From contig CBDUAY010000155.1 in assembly GCA_965365245.1 (NCBI GenBank), forward strand, positions 1 to 5,718: a stretch of DNA of 5,718 bases, given 5' to 3'. The notes beneath the pieces were generated by a model. It was not told the origin of the DNA. It saw only the letters and a list, made by a program, of their open reading frames with translations, and searched no databases. The stretch is from Lutimonas sp965365245 (GTDB lineage Bacteria > Bacteroidota > Bacteroidia > Flavobacteriales > Flavobacteriaceae). The position numbers and the translations under genes were made by a program. Position 1 is the stretch's first letter; each line of letters opens with the position of its first letter. Below are positions 1-5,718 of the stretch, in pieces.

Positions 1-11
1 ATTGCCAGAAG

Positions 12-2387
12 CTAATATAGTATTTTTTTGGCAACGAAATTTGTAGCTATAGTAGCAAAAAGAACGACCGAAATTGAACTCACCGGCATCAATATGGCGG
101 CAACAATTGGCGACAGGTTGCCCGTAATGGCAAAGAGAAGTCCGATTATGTTATAGAGAAAAGAAATTACGAAGCTCATCTTGATGATTGACATCGTTTT
201 TTTGGAGAGTTTAAGAAAAGAAGGCAGCTTCGAAAAGCTCCTTGCATCAAGAATGCCGTCACAAGCAGGGGAGAAGACATTGATGTTCTCAGAAATGGCA
301 ATTCCCACGTCACTCTGAACCAGGGCCCCGGCATCATTGAGCCCGTCTCCCAGCATCATGACCGATTTTCCAGATTCCTGAAAGGCCTTTACCCGGTTGA
401 GTTTGTCTTCCGGTTTTTGTCGGAAGAATATCTGCGAACCTTCGGGCAAAATATCTTCCAGATTCTCTTTTTCTCCTTCATTGTCTCCAGTAAGGACAGA
501 GAGCTCATATCCCTTTCCGAGGACATCCATGACCTGTTTCAATCCCTTTCTGTAATTGTTGCTGACCAGGAACATGCCTTTCAACTCATCATCGACTTTC
601 ACATGTATCTGCGTCTGGTTGGGGTCTGTATTCTCTGCCCCAGTGAACTGTGCTGATCCCAAAGCAATTCTAACACCTTTTACAACCCCTGAAATGCCCT
701 CGCCCAAGTGTTCGGCAAAGTCTTCTGCCCCATCGTCTGCTTTGCCTGGAATGTGGTCATACAGGGCTCTGCTCAATGGGTGATTTGAAGATTTCAGCAC
801 AGCTTTTACTGCCATTATCTCCGAAGTTGAGAGCGGGCTCCCCGTGTATTTAATCTCAGAGGCGTTATTCGCTGTTATGGTTCCAGTTTTATCGAAAACA
901 AGGGTTTCTGCCCTTGACAGGGATTCAATTACATAGGCGTCTTTGAGGTAAAAACTCTCTTTTCCAAAAATCCGAATCATGTTGCCAAGTGAGAACGGAG
1001 CCGAGAGTGCAAGCGCACATGGACAGGCTACGATGAGAATGGCTGAGACGACCTGAAATGCAATGCTTCTGTCCTGGATGTACCAGAAGATTCCGGCAGC
1101 CGTGGCTATTCCCAGGATGATAAGAGTGAATTGTTTAGAGATGGAATCCGTTAAAGTCTTGATATTGCCTGTCTTCTCCTTTCCAAAAACGTCTTTGCTC
1201 CACAATTGGGTGAGATAGCTTTGCTTGACGGATTCGATGGCTTCCATTTCTATTGCGGGTCCTTTTTGTTTTCCTCCTGCAAAGAGTTTGTCTCCTGAGA
1301 CTTTGCTCAAAGGCAAAGATTCTCCAGTGACAAAACTGTAGTCGATCAGGGCTTCTCCGTTGAGAAGAATGCCGTCCACAGGAATGATTTCCTCGTTTCT
1401 GATCAGAAGGCGATCGCCTTTTTTTATGTCATTGACGCTAATGGAATGTTGACTCTTGTCTTTGTTGATTTGGGTTACAGCGATCGGAAAATACGATTTG
1501 TAGTCTCTTTCGAATGACAGAAAGCTGTAAGTCTTTTGTTGAAAGATTTTTCCGAGAAGCAAAAAGAAAATCAAGCCGGTCAAACTGTCAAAATACCCCT
1601 GGCCCATGCCTGTCACGACTTCATAGGTGCTCCTGAAAAAAAGGACCAGTATTCCGAGTGAAATGGGCACATCTATGTTGAGAATTCCATGCTTCAGGCC
1701 TTTGTAGGCCGATATCAGATAGTCACGTCCGGAATAGACGAGGGCCGGAATCGCCATGGCGAGCATGATCCCCCGAAAGAAAGGCTTGAAGCGGTTGAGC
1801 CAGAACTCATCCATTTGAAAATACTCGGGAAATGAAAGCATCATGATGTTTCCAAATGCGAAACCAGCTACCGCGACCTGGTAAATGAGCTTTCGATCCA
1901 CACCCTTCTCATCCGCATCGGCGCTTTCAAGACTGATGTATGGCTCATAGCCAATTGAGGTGATGAGCTCAGCGACCTGCTGAAGGCTGATCTCGTTCTT
2001 TTTAAAGGTTATCCGGACTTCTTTTTTAGGAAAGTTAACCAGGGTGGTTTTTACACCGTGATTCAATTTGTGCAGATTCTCAAGAACCCAAATGCAGGAG
2101 CTGCAATGAATGCTCGGAATGTAAAAGTTGACCACAGCAGTCTCCTCGTCTTCAAACTCGAGAATTTTTTTTCCGATATCCGGGTTTCCGAGGTAATCGA
2201 ATTTCCCGGCGATCTCATTGGGGATCGTTCCTGGAGTCGACTCCAGGTCGTAATACACATTCAGCTCGTGTTGATTCAAGATCTCATAAACCGTCTTGCA
2301 TCCATTACAGCAAAAAGCCTTATCTTCAAACGTAATGGGTTCGGAACCGCATTTCGTACCGCAATGATAGCAATCGGGATTGGTCAT
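12..2387 (-). CDS. ccoI: Copper-translocating P1B-type ATPase, CcoI/FixI type (cbb3 oxidase assembly)
   Basis: Inner-membrane ATPase that by family exports Cu(+) from the cytoplasm for maturation of cytochrome cbb3 oxidase. Numbered from the chosen ATG (791 aa): a cysteine-rich N-terminal metal-binding domain (C6, C9, C13, then C26, C27, C30), an HMA domain with HCSSC (C95, C98), four membrane segments at about 167-282, the actuator TGES at 354-357, the CPC metal site at 455-457 in the sixth segment, DKTGT at 499-503 (phosphorylated D499), HP at 536-537, TGDN at 633-636 and GDGLND at 680-685. Two last helices carry YN (745-746) and M767/S770/S771, matching the Cu(+) site of CopA-type pumps. 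All catalytic motifs are intact. A TTG at 2420 would add 11 residues. The ATG at 2387 is preferred because it follows an AAGAG purine stretch and puts the CxxC near the N-terminus, as is usual for CcoI. The gene ends 11 bases from the window edge, so downstream cco genes are expected but not seen. Confidence 0.93.
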   Translation of the reverse strand: MTNPDCYHCGTKCGSEPITFEDKAFCCNGCKTVYEILNQHELNVYYDLESTPGTIPNEIAGKFDYLGNPDIGKKILEFEDEETAVVNFYIPSIHCSSCIWVLENLHKLNHGVKTTLVNFPKKEVRITFKKNEISLQQVAELITSIGYEPYISLESADADEKGVDRKLIYQVAVAGFAFGNIMMLSFPEYFQMDEFWLNRFKPFFRGIMLAMAIPALVYSGRDYLISAYKGLKHGILNIDVPISLGILVLFFRSTYEVVTGMGQGYFDSLTGLIFFLLLGKIFQQKTYSFLSFERDYKSYFPIAVTQINKDKSQHSISVNDIKKGDRLLIRNEEIIPVDGILLNGEALIDYSFVTGESLPLSKVSGDKLFAGGKQKGPAIEMEAIESVKQSYLTQLWSKDVFGKEKTGNIKTLTDSISKQFTLIILGIATAAGIFWYIQDRSIAFQVVSAILIVACPCALALSAPFSLGNMIRIFGKESFYLKDAYVIESLSRAETLVFDKTGTITANNASEIKYTGSPLSTSEIMAVKAVLKSSNHPLSRALYDHIPGKADDGAEDFAEHLGEGISGVVKGVRIALGSAQFTGAENTDPNQTQIHVKVDDELKGMFLVSNNYRKGLKQVMDVLGKGYELSVLTGDNEGEKENLEDILPEGSQIFFRQKPEDKLNRVKAFQESGKSVMMLGDGLNDAGALVQSDVGIAISENINVFSPACDGILDARSFSKLPSFLKLSKKTMSIIKMSFVISFLYNIIGLLFAITGNLSPIVAAILMPVSSISVVLFATIATNFVAKKILY

Positions 2388-2451
2388 ACACTCTTGGAAA
2401 AGTGCGTAAATTTCCCACAAAAAAATTGTTTAAAAAAATGAATGCTGGCAG

Positions 2452-2465
2452 AATTTATATAAATT
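2452..2465. promoter_or_regulatory. Perfect 14-bp AT-rich palindrome between ccoI and the crp/fnr gene
   Basis: AATTTATATAAATT is identical to its reverse complement. It sits 22 bases before the regulator's ATG and about 65 bases before the ccoI ATG, and it overlaps the regulator's best -7 promoter element. The position suits an operator shared by the divergent genes or an autoregulatory site, but that is inference. It does not resemble the FNR/CRP consensus (TTGAT-N4-ATCAA or TGTGA-N6-TCACA), and AT-rich palindromes also arise by chance. Confidence 0.4.
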
Positions 2466-2467
2466 TG
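2460..2467 (+). promoter_or_regulatory. Bacteroidota-type -7 promoter element for the crp/fnr gene
   Basis: TAAATTTG matches the Bacteroidota -7 consensus TAnnTTTG at every fixed position. It would start transcription near base 2474, giving a leader of about 14 bases before the ATG at 2488. The corresponding -33 position (2437-2440, AATG) matches TTTG only partly, so this is a moderate call from the -7 element alone. Confidence 0.45.
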
Positions 2468-2487
2468 CAGCACTCAACAGTTCATTT

Positions 2488-3177
2488 ATGAGGCCAGAAT
2501 GCGAAAAATGCGTAGTTCGTGATATGAACTCTTTGAAGACCGTCACGGCGGATAATCTCAAGGAGATCAATCACAAAAAAACGACGCTCCATTTCCAAAA
2601 AGGAGAAGTTATCTTCAGTGAAGGAAATACACTGAGAGGGGTATATTGTTTGCATAGTGGTAAATGCAAGATGACTAAATTAGCTCCTAACGGCAAAGAG
2701 CAAATAGTCAGATTCATCCGGAAAGGGGAGATGGTAGGACACAGATCAGTAATCAGTAATTCGGTTGCCCATTTGACAGTCACTGCCCTTGAAGACATGG
2801 AGGTGTGTTTTATACCGAAACAGGAGATACTCGATATGTTCAAGAACAATTCGGATTTCTCACTGGGCATTACCCAGTCTCTAGCAGAAGATCTTGATGA
2901 GGCCAATGCGTCAATTGCAAACATGGCTCAGAAAAATGTAAGGGAACGTTTGGCGGAATCCCTGCTCTTCTTTGAGAAAATATTCGGGGTTGACTCAGAT
3001 GGATTTATTTCTGTGACCCTGACCCGGGAAGAAATTGCCAATGCGATTGGAACTGCTACCGAATCTACAATTCGCTTGTTGTCGGAATTCAAGAAGGAAG
3101 GGTATATTGTCCTCTCCGGAAAGAAGATCAAAATAGAGGACAAGGTCAAATTACAGCACCTGACGGAAGGCTACTAG
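2488..3177 (+). CDS. Crp/Fnr-family transcriptional regulator (FNR-like, divergent from ccoI)
   Basis: A 229-residue cytoplasmic DNA-binding regulator of normal family length. Residues about 25-125 form the cyclic-nucleotide-binding-like beta-barrel, about 130-160 the dimerisation helix, and 176-222 the winged helix-turn-helix. In the recognition helix E192 and R196 align with FNR E209 and R213 (CRP E181 and R185), while T191 replaces the CRP arginine that reads TGTGA. The barrel lacks the Arg-Ser/Thr pair that binds cAMP, so cAMP control is unlikely. Cysteines are C5 and C8 (CEKC), C54, C60 and C107. C5, C8 and C107 align with E. coli FNR C20, C23 and C122, but the position of C29 is N14. 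Oxygen, redox or NO sensing is therefore plausible but unproven. The ATG at 2488 keeps the CxxC motif; no Shine-Dalgarno is visible. Divergent placement next to ccoI suggests control of cbb3 oxidase genes. Confidence 0.9.
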   Translation: MRPECEKCVVRDMNSLKTVTADNLKEINHKKTTLHFQKGEVIFSEGNTLRGVYCLHSGKCKMTKLAPNGKEQIVRFIRKGEMVGHRSVISNSVAHLTVTALEDMEVCFIPKQEILDMFKNNSDFSLGITQSLAEDLDEANASIANMAQKNVRERLAESLLFFEKIFGVDSDGFISVTLTREEIANAIGTATESTIRLLSEFKKEGYIVLSGKKIKIEDKVKLQHLTEGY

Positions 3178-3231
3178 TTGCAGCCCCAACAGACAGGCAC
3201 CATAAGAGAAGATTTACACTCAATTGAAAAT

Positions 3232-3262
3232 AAAAAAGCCCTCAGTTCACTGAGGGCTTTTT
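3232..3262. terminator. Bidirectional intrinsic terminator between convergent genes
   Basis: An 8-bp perfect GC-rich stem (GCCCTCAG at 3238-3245, CTGAGGGC at 3250-3257) closes on the four-base loop TTCA. It is flanked by six A on the left and five T on the right, so it has a U-tract on either strand. It lies 54 bases after the regulator's stop codon and about 20 bases after the rocD stop on the opposite strand, and so can end both convergent transcripts. Confidence 0.93.
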
Positions 3263-3282
3263 CTATTGTAACGTGAATTGAT

Positions 3283-4527
3283 TTATTTCGAAAATGACCG
3301 AATCGTTCGTGCTATGATGTCTGCGCATTCTCGAAGCTGTTCCTCCGTCATGACAAGGGGAGGGGCAAATCGGATGATGTTCCCGTGAGTCGGTTTGGCG
3401 AGTAGCCCGTTCTCCTTTAATTTCATGCAAATGTCCCATGCGGTGGAACTGTCTTCTGAGTCGTTGATCACGATTGCGTTGAGAAGTCCTTTGCCGCGCA
3501 CAAGAACCAATAACTCGCTTTCGTCGACCAGTTTTTGCATTTCACTGCGGAATATGCGACCGAGCCTTTCAGCATTCTCTGCAAGCTTTTCGTCCTTGAC
3601 GACCTCCAGTGCTTCCATGGCTATTGCCGAGGCCAGCGGGTTGCCACCGAACGTCGATCCATGCTCCCCGGGTCGGATGACTTCCATGATGTGATTGTCA
3701 GCGAGCACAGCCGAGACGGGATAGACGCCTCCTGACAGGGCTTTCCCGAGTATCAGGATGTCGGGCTGAACCTCCTCGTGATGCACGGCCAGCAGTTTCC
3801 CGGTTCGGGCAATACCCGTCTGAACTTCGTCTGCGATGAAGAGAACGTCGTGCTCCGCACAGAGTTCCCTGGCACCTTTCAGATATCCTTCCTGTGGGAC
3901 GTAAACCCCTGCTTCTCCCTGAATGGGCTCGAAGAGAAATCCTGCAATGTTCTCCTCGGTTTTAAGGATTTCTTCAAGCGAACTCAAATCATCATATGGA
4001 ATCTTAATGAACCCCGGGGTATAGGGACCAAAATTTTTTCGTGCCGTTTCATCGTTCGAAAAGGAGATGATTGTCGTAGTCCTACCGTGAAAATTGTTCT
4101 CACAAACTACGATTTTGGCATTTTGCTCTGGGATGCCTTTTTTCTCATAGGCATACTTCCTGCAGATTTTTATGGCTGTCTCAACGGCTTCCGCGCCGGT
4201 GTTCATGGGCAGCACTTTGTCAAATCCAAAATATTGGGTCACATACTTCTCGTAGACCCCAAGCTGATCATTGTAAAAAGCCCTTGAAGTCAGGGTTAGA
4301 GTCTCTGCCTGCTCTTTCAACTTATTGATTATCCTTGGATGACAATGTCCTTGATTAACAGCAGAATAAGCTGAAAGAAAATCATAATATTTTTTCCCTT
4401 CCACATCCCAGACATAAACACCGTCTCCACGATGCAATACAACGGGTAGCGGATGGTAGTTGTGTGCTCCAAACTGATCCTCCAAAGCGATGGCTGATTG
4501 AGTCGCCCCTTGATTCTTTACTAACAT
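3283..4527 (-). CDS. rocD: Ornithine aminotransferase (ornithine-oxo-acid transaminase)
   Basis: Cytoplasmic PLP enzyme (EC 2.6.1.13) that moves the delta-amino group of ornithine to 2-oxoglutarate, giving glutamate-5-semialdehyde and glutamate. It links arginine breakdown to proline and glutamate. The 414 residues match the usual length for a class III aminotransferase. Visible landmarks, with human OAT equivalents, are Y24 (Y55, ornithine binding), Y54 (Y85), F146-H147-R149 in NFHGRT (F177, H178, R180), E200 and E205 in EPIQGEAG (E230, E235), D233 and Q236 in ADEVQTG (D263, Q266), the PLP lysine K262 in LGKALSGG (K292), T292 (T322) and R386 (R413). Having both the tyrosine and the E235-type glutamate favours OAT over acetylornithine or GABA aminotransferase. 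The start is the ATG at 4527 and no Shine-Dalgarno is evident. It is probably monocistronic, since a terminator follows its stop. No arginase or proline gene is adjacent. Confidence 0.95.
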   Translation of the reverse strand: MLVKNQGATQSAIALEDQFGAHNYHPLPVVLHRGDGVYVWDVEGKKYYDFLSAYSAVNQGHCHPRIINKLKEQAETLTLTSRAFYNDQLGVYEKYVTQYFGFDKVLPMNTGAEAVETAIKICRKYAYEKKGIPEQNAKIVVCENNFHGRTTTIISFSNDETARKNFGPYTPGFIKIPYDDLSSLEEILKTEENIAGFLFEPIQGEAGVYVPQEGYLKGARELCAEHDVLFIADEVQTGIARTGKLLAVHHEEVQPDILILGKALSGGVYPVSAVLADNHIMEVIRPGEHGSTFGGNPLASAIAMEALEVVKDEKLAENAERLGRIFRSEMQKLVDESELLVLVRGKGLLNAIVINDSEDSSTAWDICMKLKENGLLAKPTHGNIIRFAPPLVMTEEQLRECADIIARTIRSFSK

Positions 4528-4545
4528 AGAAATTTGAATTGAACC

Positions 4546-4569
4546 CCACAGGAACCGGTAAACCTGTGG
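4546..4569 (-). repeat. Inverted repeat (7-10-7) in the rocD leader
   Basis: CCACAGG at 4546-4552 and CCTGTGG at 4563-4569 are perfect complements around a 10-base loop. The hairpin or operator would lie 19-42 bases upstream of the rocD ATG, inside its predicted untranslated leader. It lacks a following U-tract on either strand, so it is not a normal terminator. A regulatory leader hairpin or repressor site is possible; no known consensus is recognised. Confidence 0.45.
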
Positions 4570-4571
4570 TT

Positions 4572-4591
4572 GAATGATACATGTACAATTC
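4572..4591. promoter_or_regulatory. Operator-like imperfect palindrome upstream of rocD
   Basis: GAATGATACATGTACAATTC has a perfect 8-bp core (TACATGTA) and perfect outer arms (GAAT and ATTC) separated by two non-matching bases on each side, so 16 of 20 positions are symmetric. This is the form of a dimeric regulator's site. It lies 45-64 bases upstream of the rocD ATG, just downstream of the predicted rocD start of transcription. The ATTCA/TGAAT-like ends faintly recall ARG boxes, but the core does not fit that consensus, so the regulator is unknown. Confidence 0.4.
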
Positions 4592-4622
4592 CTTCTTTAG
4601 GAGAGAAATCATCCTTGCTATG

Positions 4623-4654
4623 CAAAAATAGTAAAAATGAAGTCCGCTTTCACA
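4623..4654 (-). promoter_or_regulatory. Bacteroidota-type promoter for rocD
   Basis: On the minus strand TATTTTTG (4630 down to 4623) fits the -7 consensus TAnnTTTG at all fixed positions. TGTG (4654 down to 4651) lies 20 bases upstream and matches the -33 TTTG at three of four positions. Transcription would start near 4616, giving a leader of about 90 bases that contains both inverted repeats described for this region. Inferred from the consensus only. Confidence 0.5.
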
Positions 4655-4657
4655 GTT

Positions 4658-4692
4658 CTTGTCGACTGTTCCTTCCAATTGTGCTATTTTTA
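4658..4692 (+). promoter_or_regulatory. Weak promoter-like elements for acpH-ggt
   Basis: TATTTTTA (4685-4692) differs from the -7 consensus TAnnTTTG only in its last base. CTTG (4658-4661) lies 23 bases upstream and fits TTTG at three of four positions, a spacing at the long end of the usual range. The predicted start would be near 4699, leaving a very short leader before the ATG at 4707. Weak support. Confidence 0.25.
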
Positions 4693-4706
4693 CCTCAAAT
4701 CCTCAT

Positions 4707-5309
4707 ATGAACTACCTCGCACATATTTATCTGTCTGAAGATCAGGAAATGATCCGTTTAGGAAACTTCATGGCAGATCACATCAAGGGCTCAAAATACG
4801 AGACTTATCCGATAGAGATTCAGAAGGGAATACTGTTGCACCGCAAGATCGACTGGTTCACCGATCTCGATGAAACAGCCCGAAAGAGCAAGAGGAGACT
4901 CAACGACAGATATGGATTGTACCGTGGCGTTATAATTGACATTTTTTACGATCATTTTCTCGCAGCAAATTTTGCGGATTATTCTGACGTCGCTTTGAGC
5001 GATTATGCATCGGTATTTTACAGTTCGCTGCAGGCCAATGAGGAGTTGTTGCCCGAAAAGGTCAGGCACATGACCCATTATATGATTCGCAACGACTGGC
5101 TCACGAGCTACGCTGAAACTGAAGGCATTCGCCAGGTGCTTTTGGGAATGAATCGACGCACAGGCGGTCGGGGCAAAATGGATATGGCCATAGCGGACCT
5201 GCTTGAGCATTACGATGATTTCGAACTTGACTTCAGGCATTTTTTCAAAAAGTTGCGTACCTTTTCCTCCCAAAATCTTCAAGAGTTACATGAGCATTTT
5301 TCCCAATAG
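4707..5309 (+). CDS. acpH: Acyl-carrier-protein phosphodiesterase family protein (AcpH, DUF479)
   Basis: A 200-residue cytoplasmic protein like E. coli AcpH, which hydrolyses the phosphodiester bond of holo-ACP, releasing 4'-phosphopantetheine and leaving apo-ACP. It is recognised by the N-terminal MNYLAH motif followed by GNFMADHIKG (residues 19-28; E. coli MNFLAH and GNLLADFVRG), HRKID at 45-49 (E. coli HRRID) and YDHFLA at 81-86 (E. coli WDHFLS). The conserved H6, D24, H45, D49, D82 and H83 are candidate metal or catalytic residues, in line with the proposed relation to HD-type hydrolases. The length equals the family's usual size. The ATG at 4707 is chosen because it gives the conserved N-terminus; a longer in-frame TTG start at 4659 would add 16 residues with no family match. 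No clear Shine-Dalgarno is visible. The gene overlaps the next one by 20 bases, suggesting a two-gene transcript. The enzymatic role is by family and is not proven for Bacteroidota members. Confidence 0.85.
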   Translation: MNYLAHIYLSEDQEMIRLGNFMADHIKGSKYETYPIEIQKGILLHRKIDWFTDLDETARKSKRRLNDRYGLYRGVIIDIFYDHFLAANFADYSDVALSDYASVFYSSLQANEELLPEKVRHMTHYMIRNDWLTSYAETEGIRQVLLGMNRRTGGRGKMDMAIADLLEHYDDFELDFRHFFKKLRTFSSQNLQELHEHFSQ

Positions 5310-5718
5310 CAGGTCTTTACAATTCGGATTTTTCATTTTACTAACCTCTTCGTTGCTGGTTCTTGTTCAATGCCGCGGCAAACAAGAGCAAACCGGACGC
5401 ATGACCCAAGGAGTTGTCGCCGATAGTGCGATGGTGGTGAGCGCTCGTGTGGAAGCGTCCAGGATAGGTCTCGAAATTCTTCGAAAAGGCGGAAACGCCT
5501 TTGATGCTATGATAGCCACGGATCTGGCCCTGGTAGTGGCCTATCCCTTTGCCGGGAATATCGGAGGGGGTGGATTTACCTTGTTTCGCACTCAAGGAGG
5601 TGAAATTGGAAGCCTCGATTACCGGGAGAAAGCACCGTTGGCAGCTCATCGCGACATGTATCTGGATGAAAACGGAGAGATTATTCCGGGGCTGAGCACA
5701 TTGGGAGCGCTGGCTGTA
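5290..5718 (+). CDS. ggt: Gamma-glutamyltranspeptidase precursor, N-terminal part (cut by window edge)
   Basis: The first 143 residues of a gamma-glutamyltransferase, an Ntn-hydrolase that cleaves or transfers the gamma-glutamyl group of glutathione and related peptides outside the cytoplasm. The match to E. coli GGT is clear in QGVVADS, ILRKGGNAFDA (64-74), AGNIGGGGF (88-96) and DYREKAP (110-116), where R112 aligns with the substrate-binding R114. The autoprocessing threonine and small subunit lie beyond the window. The ATG at 5290 follows AAGAG at a spacing of four bases and gives an export signal: a short polar start with R8, a hydrophobic core at about 12-26, then LVQC with C28. C28 could be lipidated, though Q at -1 is off the lipobox consensus; signal peptidase I cleavage is the alternative. 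A later ATG at 5401 would lose the signal. The start lies inside the end of acpH, in another frame. Confidence 0.9.
   Translation, partial: MSIFPNSRSLQFGFFILLTSSLLVLVQCRGKQEQTGRMTQGVVADSAMVVSARVEASRIGLEILRKGGNAFDAMIATDLALVVAYPFAGNIGGGGFTLFRTQGGEIGSLDYREKAPLAAHRDMYLDENGEIIPGLSTLGALAV

Noticed and set aside
2058..2441. 127-codon plus-strand open frame opposite the start of ccoI
   Set aside because: It lies almost wholly antisense to the conserved N-terminal metal-binding domains of ccoI; its composition is a shadow of that gene and no recognisable motif is present.
2464..2477. Possible FNR box TTTGCAGCACTCAA upstream of the regulator
   Set aside because: Only about six of ten consensus positions agree with TTGAT-N4-ATCAA and the left half-site is poor, so it is within chance expectation.
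3778..4287. 169-codon plus-strand open frame opposite rocD
   Set aside because: Fully antisense to a strongly conserved ornithine aminotransferase, with no family resemblance or start signal of its own.
4652..4669. Short inverted repeat ACAGT-N8-ACTGT between rocD and acpH
   Set aside because: The five-base arms are too short to stand out in about 180 bases of intergenic sequence, and no conserved regulator site is matched.
4382..4678. 98-codon minus-strand open frame spanning the rocD start and upstream region
   Set aside because: It overlaps the rocD start in another frame and runs through the predicted promoter region; no recognisable protein features.
4791..5282. 163-codon minus-strand open frame opposite acpH
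   Set aside because: Entirely contained within acpH on the other strand; the plus-strand product has clear family motifs and this one has none.
5341..5649. 102-codon minus-strand open frame opposite ggt
   Set aside because: Antisense to the conserved GGT N-terminal region, which explains the sequence better.

Overview
The window reads as ordinary chromosomal DNA from a member of the Bacteroidota. This is inferred from three things: the gene content (a divergent Crp/Fnr regulator next to a CcoI-type copper ATPase, with an ornithine aminotransferase beside them), weak or absent Shine-Dalgarno sequences at most starts, and two promoter-like sites that match the phylum's TAnnTTTG -7 element. No mobile element, CRISPR array, RNA gene or clearly novel system is visible.

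Left part (12-3177). A copper-transporting P1B-type ATPase of the CcoI/FixI kind lies on the minus strand. About 100 bases away a Crp/Fnr-family regulator is transcribed divergently on the plus strand. In Bacteroidota this pair usually borders the cytochrome cbb3 oxidase genes (ccoS, ccoN/O, ccoP, ccoG, ccoH). If so here, the rest of that operon lies beyond the left edge, downstream of ccoI. The likely joint task is delivery of copper to a high-affinity terminal oxidase, controlled by an oxygen- or redox-responsive regulator. The shared intergenic region holds a perfect 14-bp AT-rich palindrome that overlaps the regulator's best -7 element.

Middle (3178-4527). A strong bidirectional terminator separates the regulator from a convergent ornithine aminotransferase gene (rocD) on the minus strand. 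This enzyme links arginine/ornithine breakdown to proline and glutamate.

Right part (4528-5718). A divergent intergenic region of about 180 bases contains two separate inverted repeats and promoter-like elements facing both ways. It is followed on the plus strand by an acyl-carrier-protein phosphodiesterase family gene (acpH). Overlapping the acpH end by 20 bases is the start of a gamma-glutamyltranspeptidase gene (ggt) with an N-terminal export signal, cut by the window edge. These two genes are probably co-transcribed and possibly translationally coupled.

The points most worth a second look are the regulator's incomplete FNR-type cysteine set, the operator-like palindromes, and the acpH-ggt overlap with its unusual lipobox-like signal.
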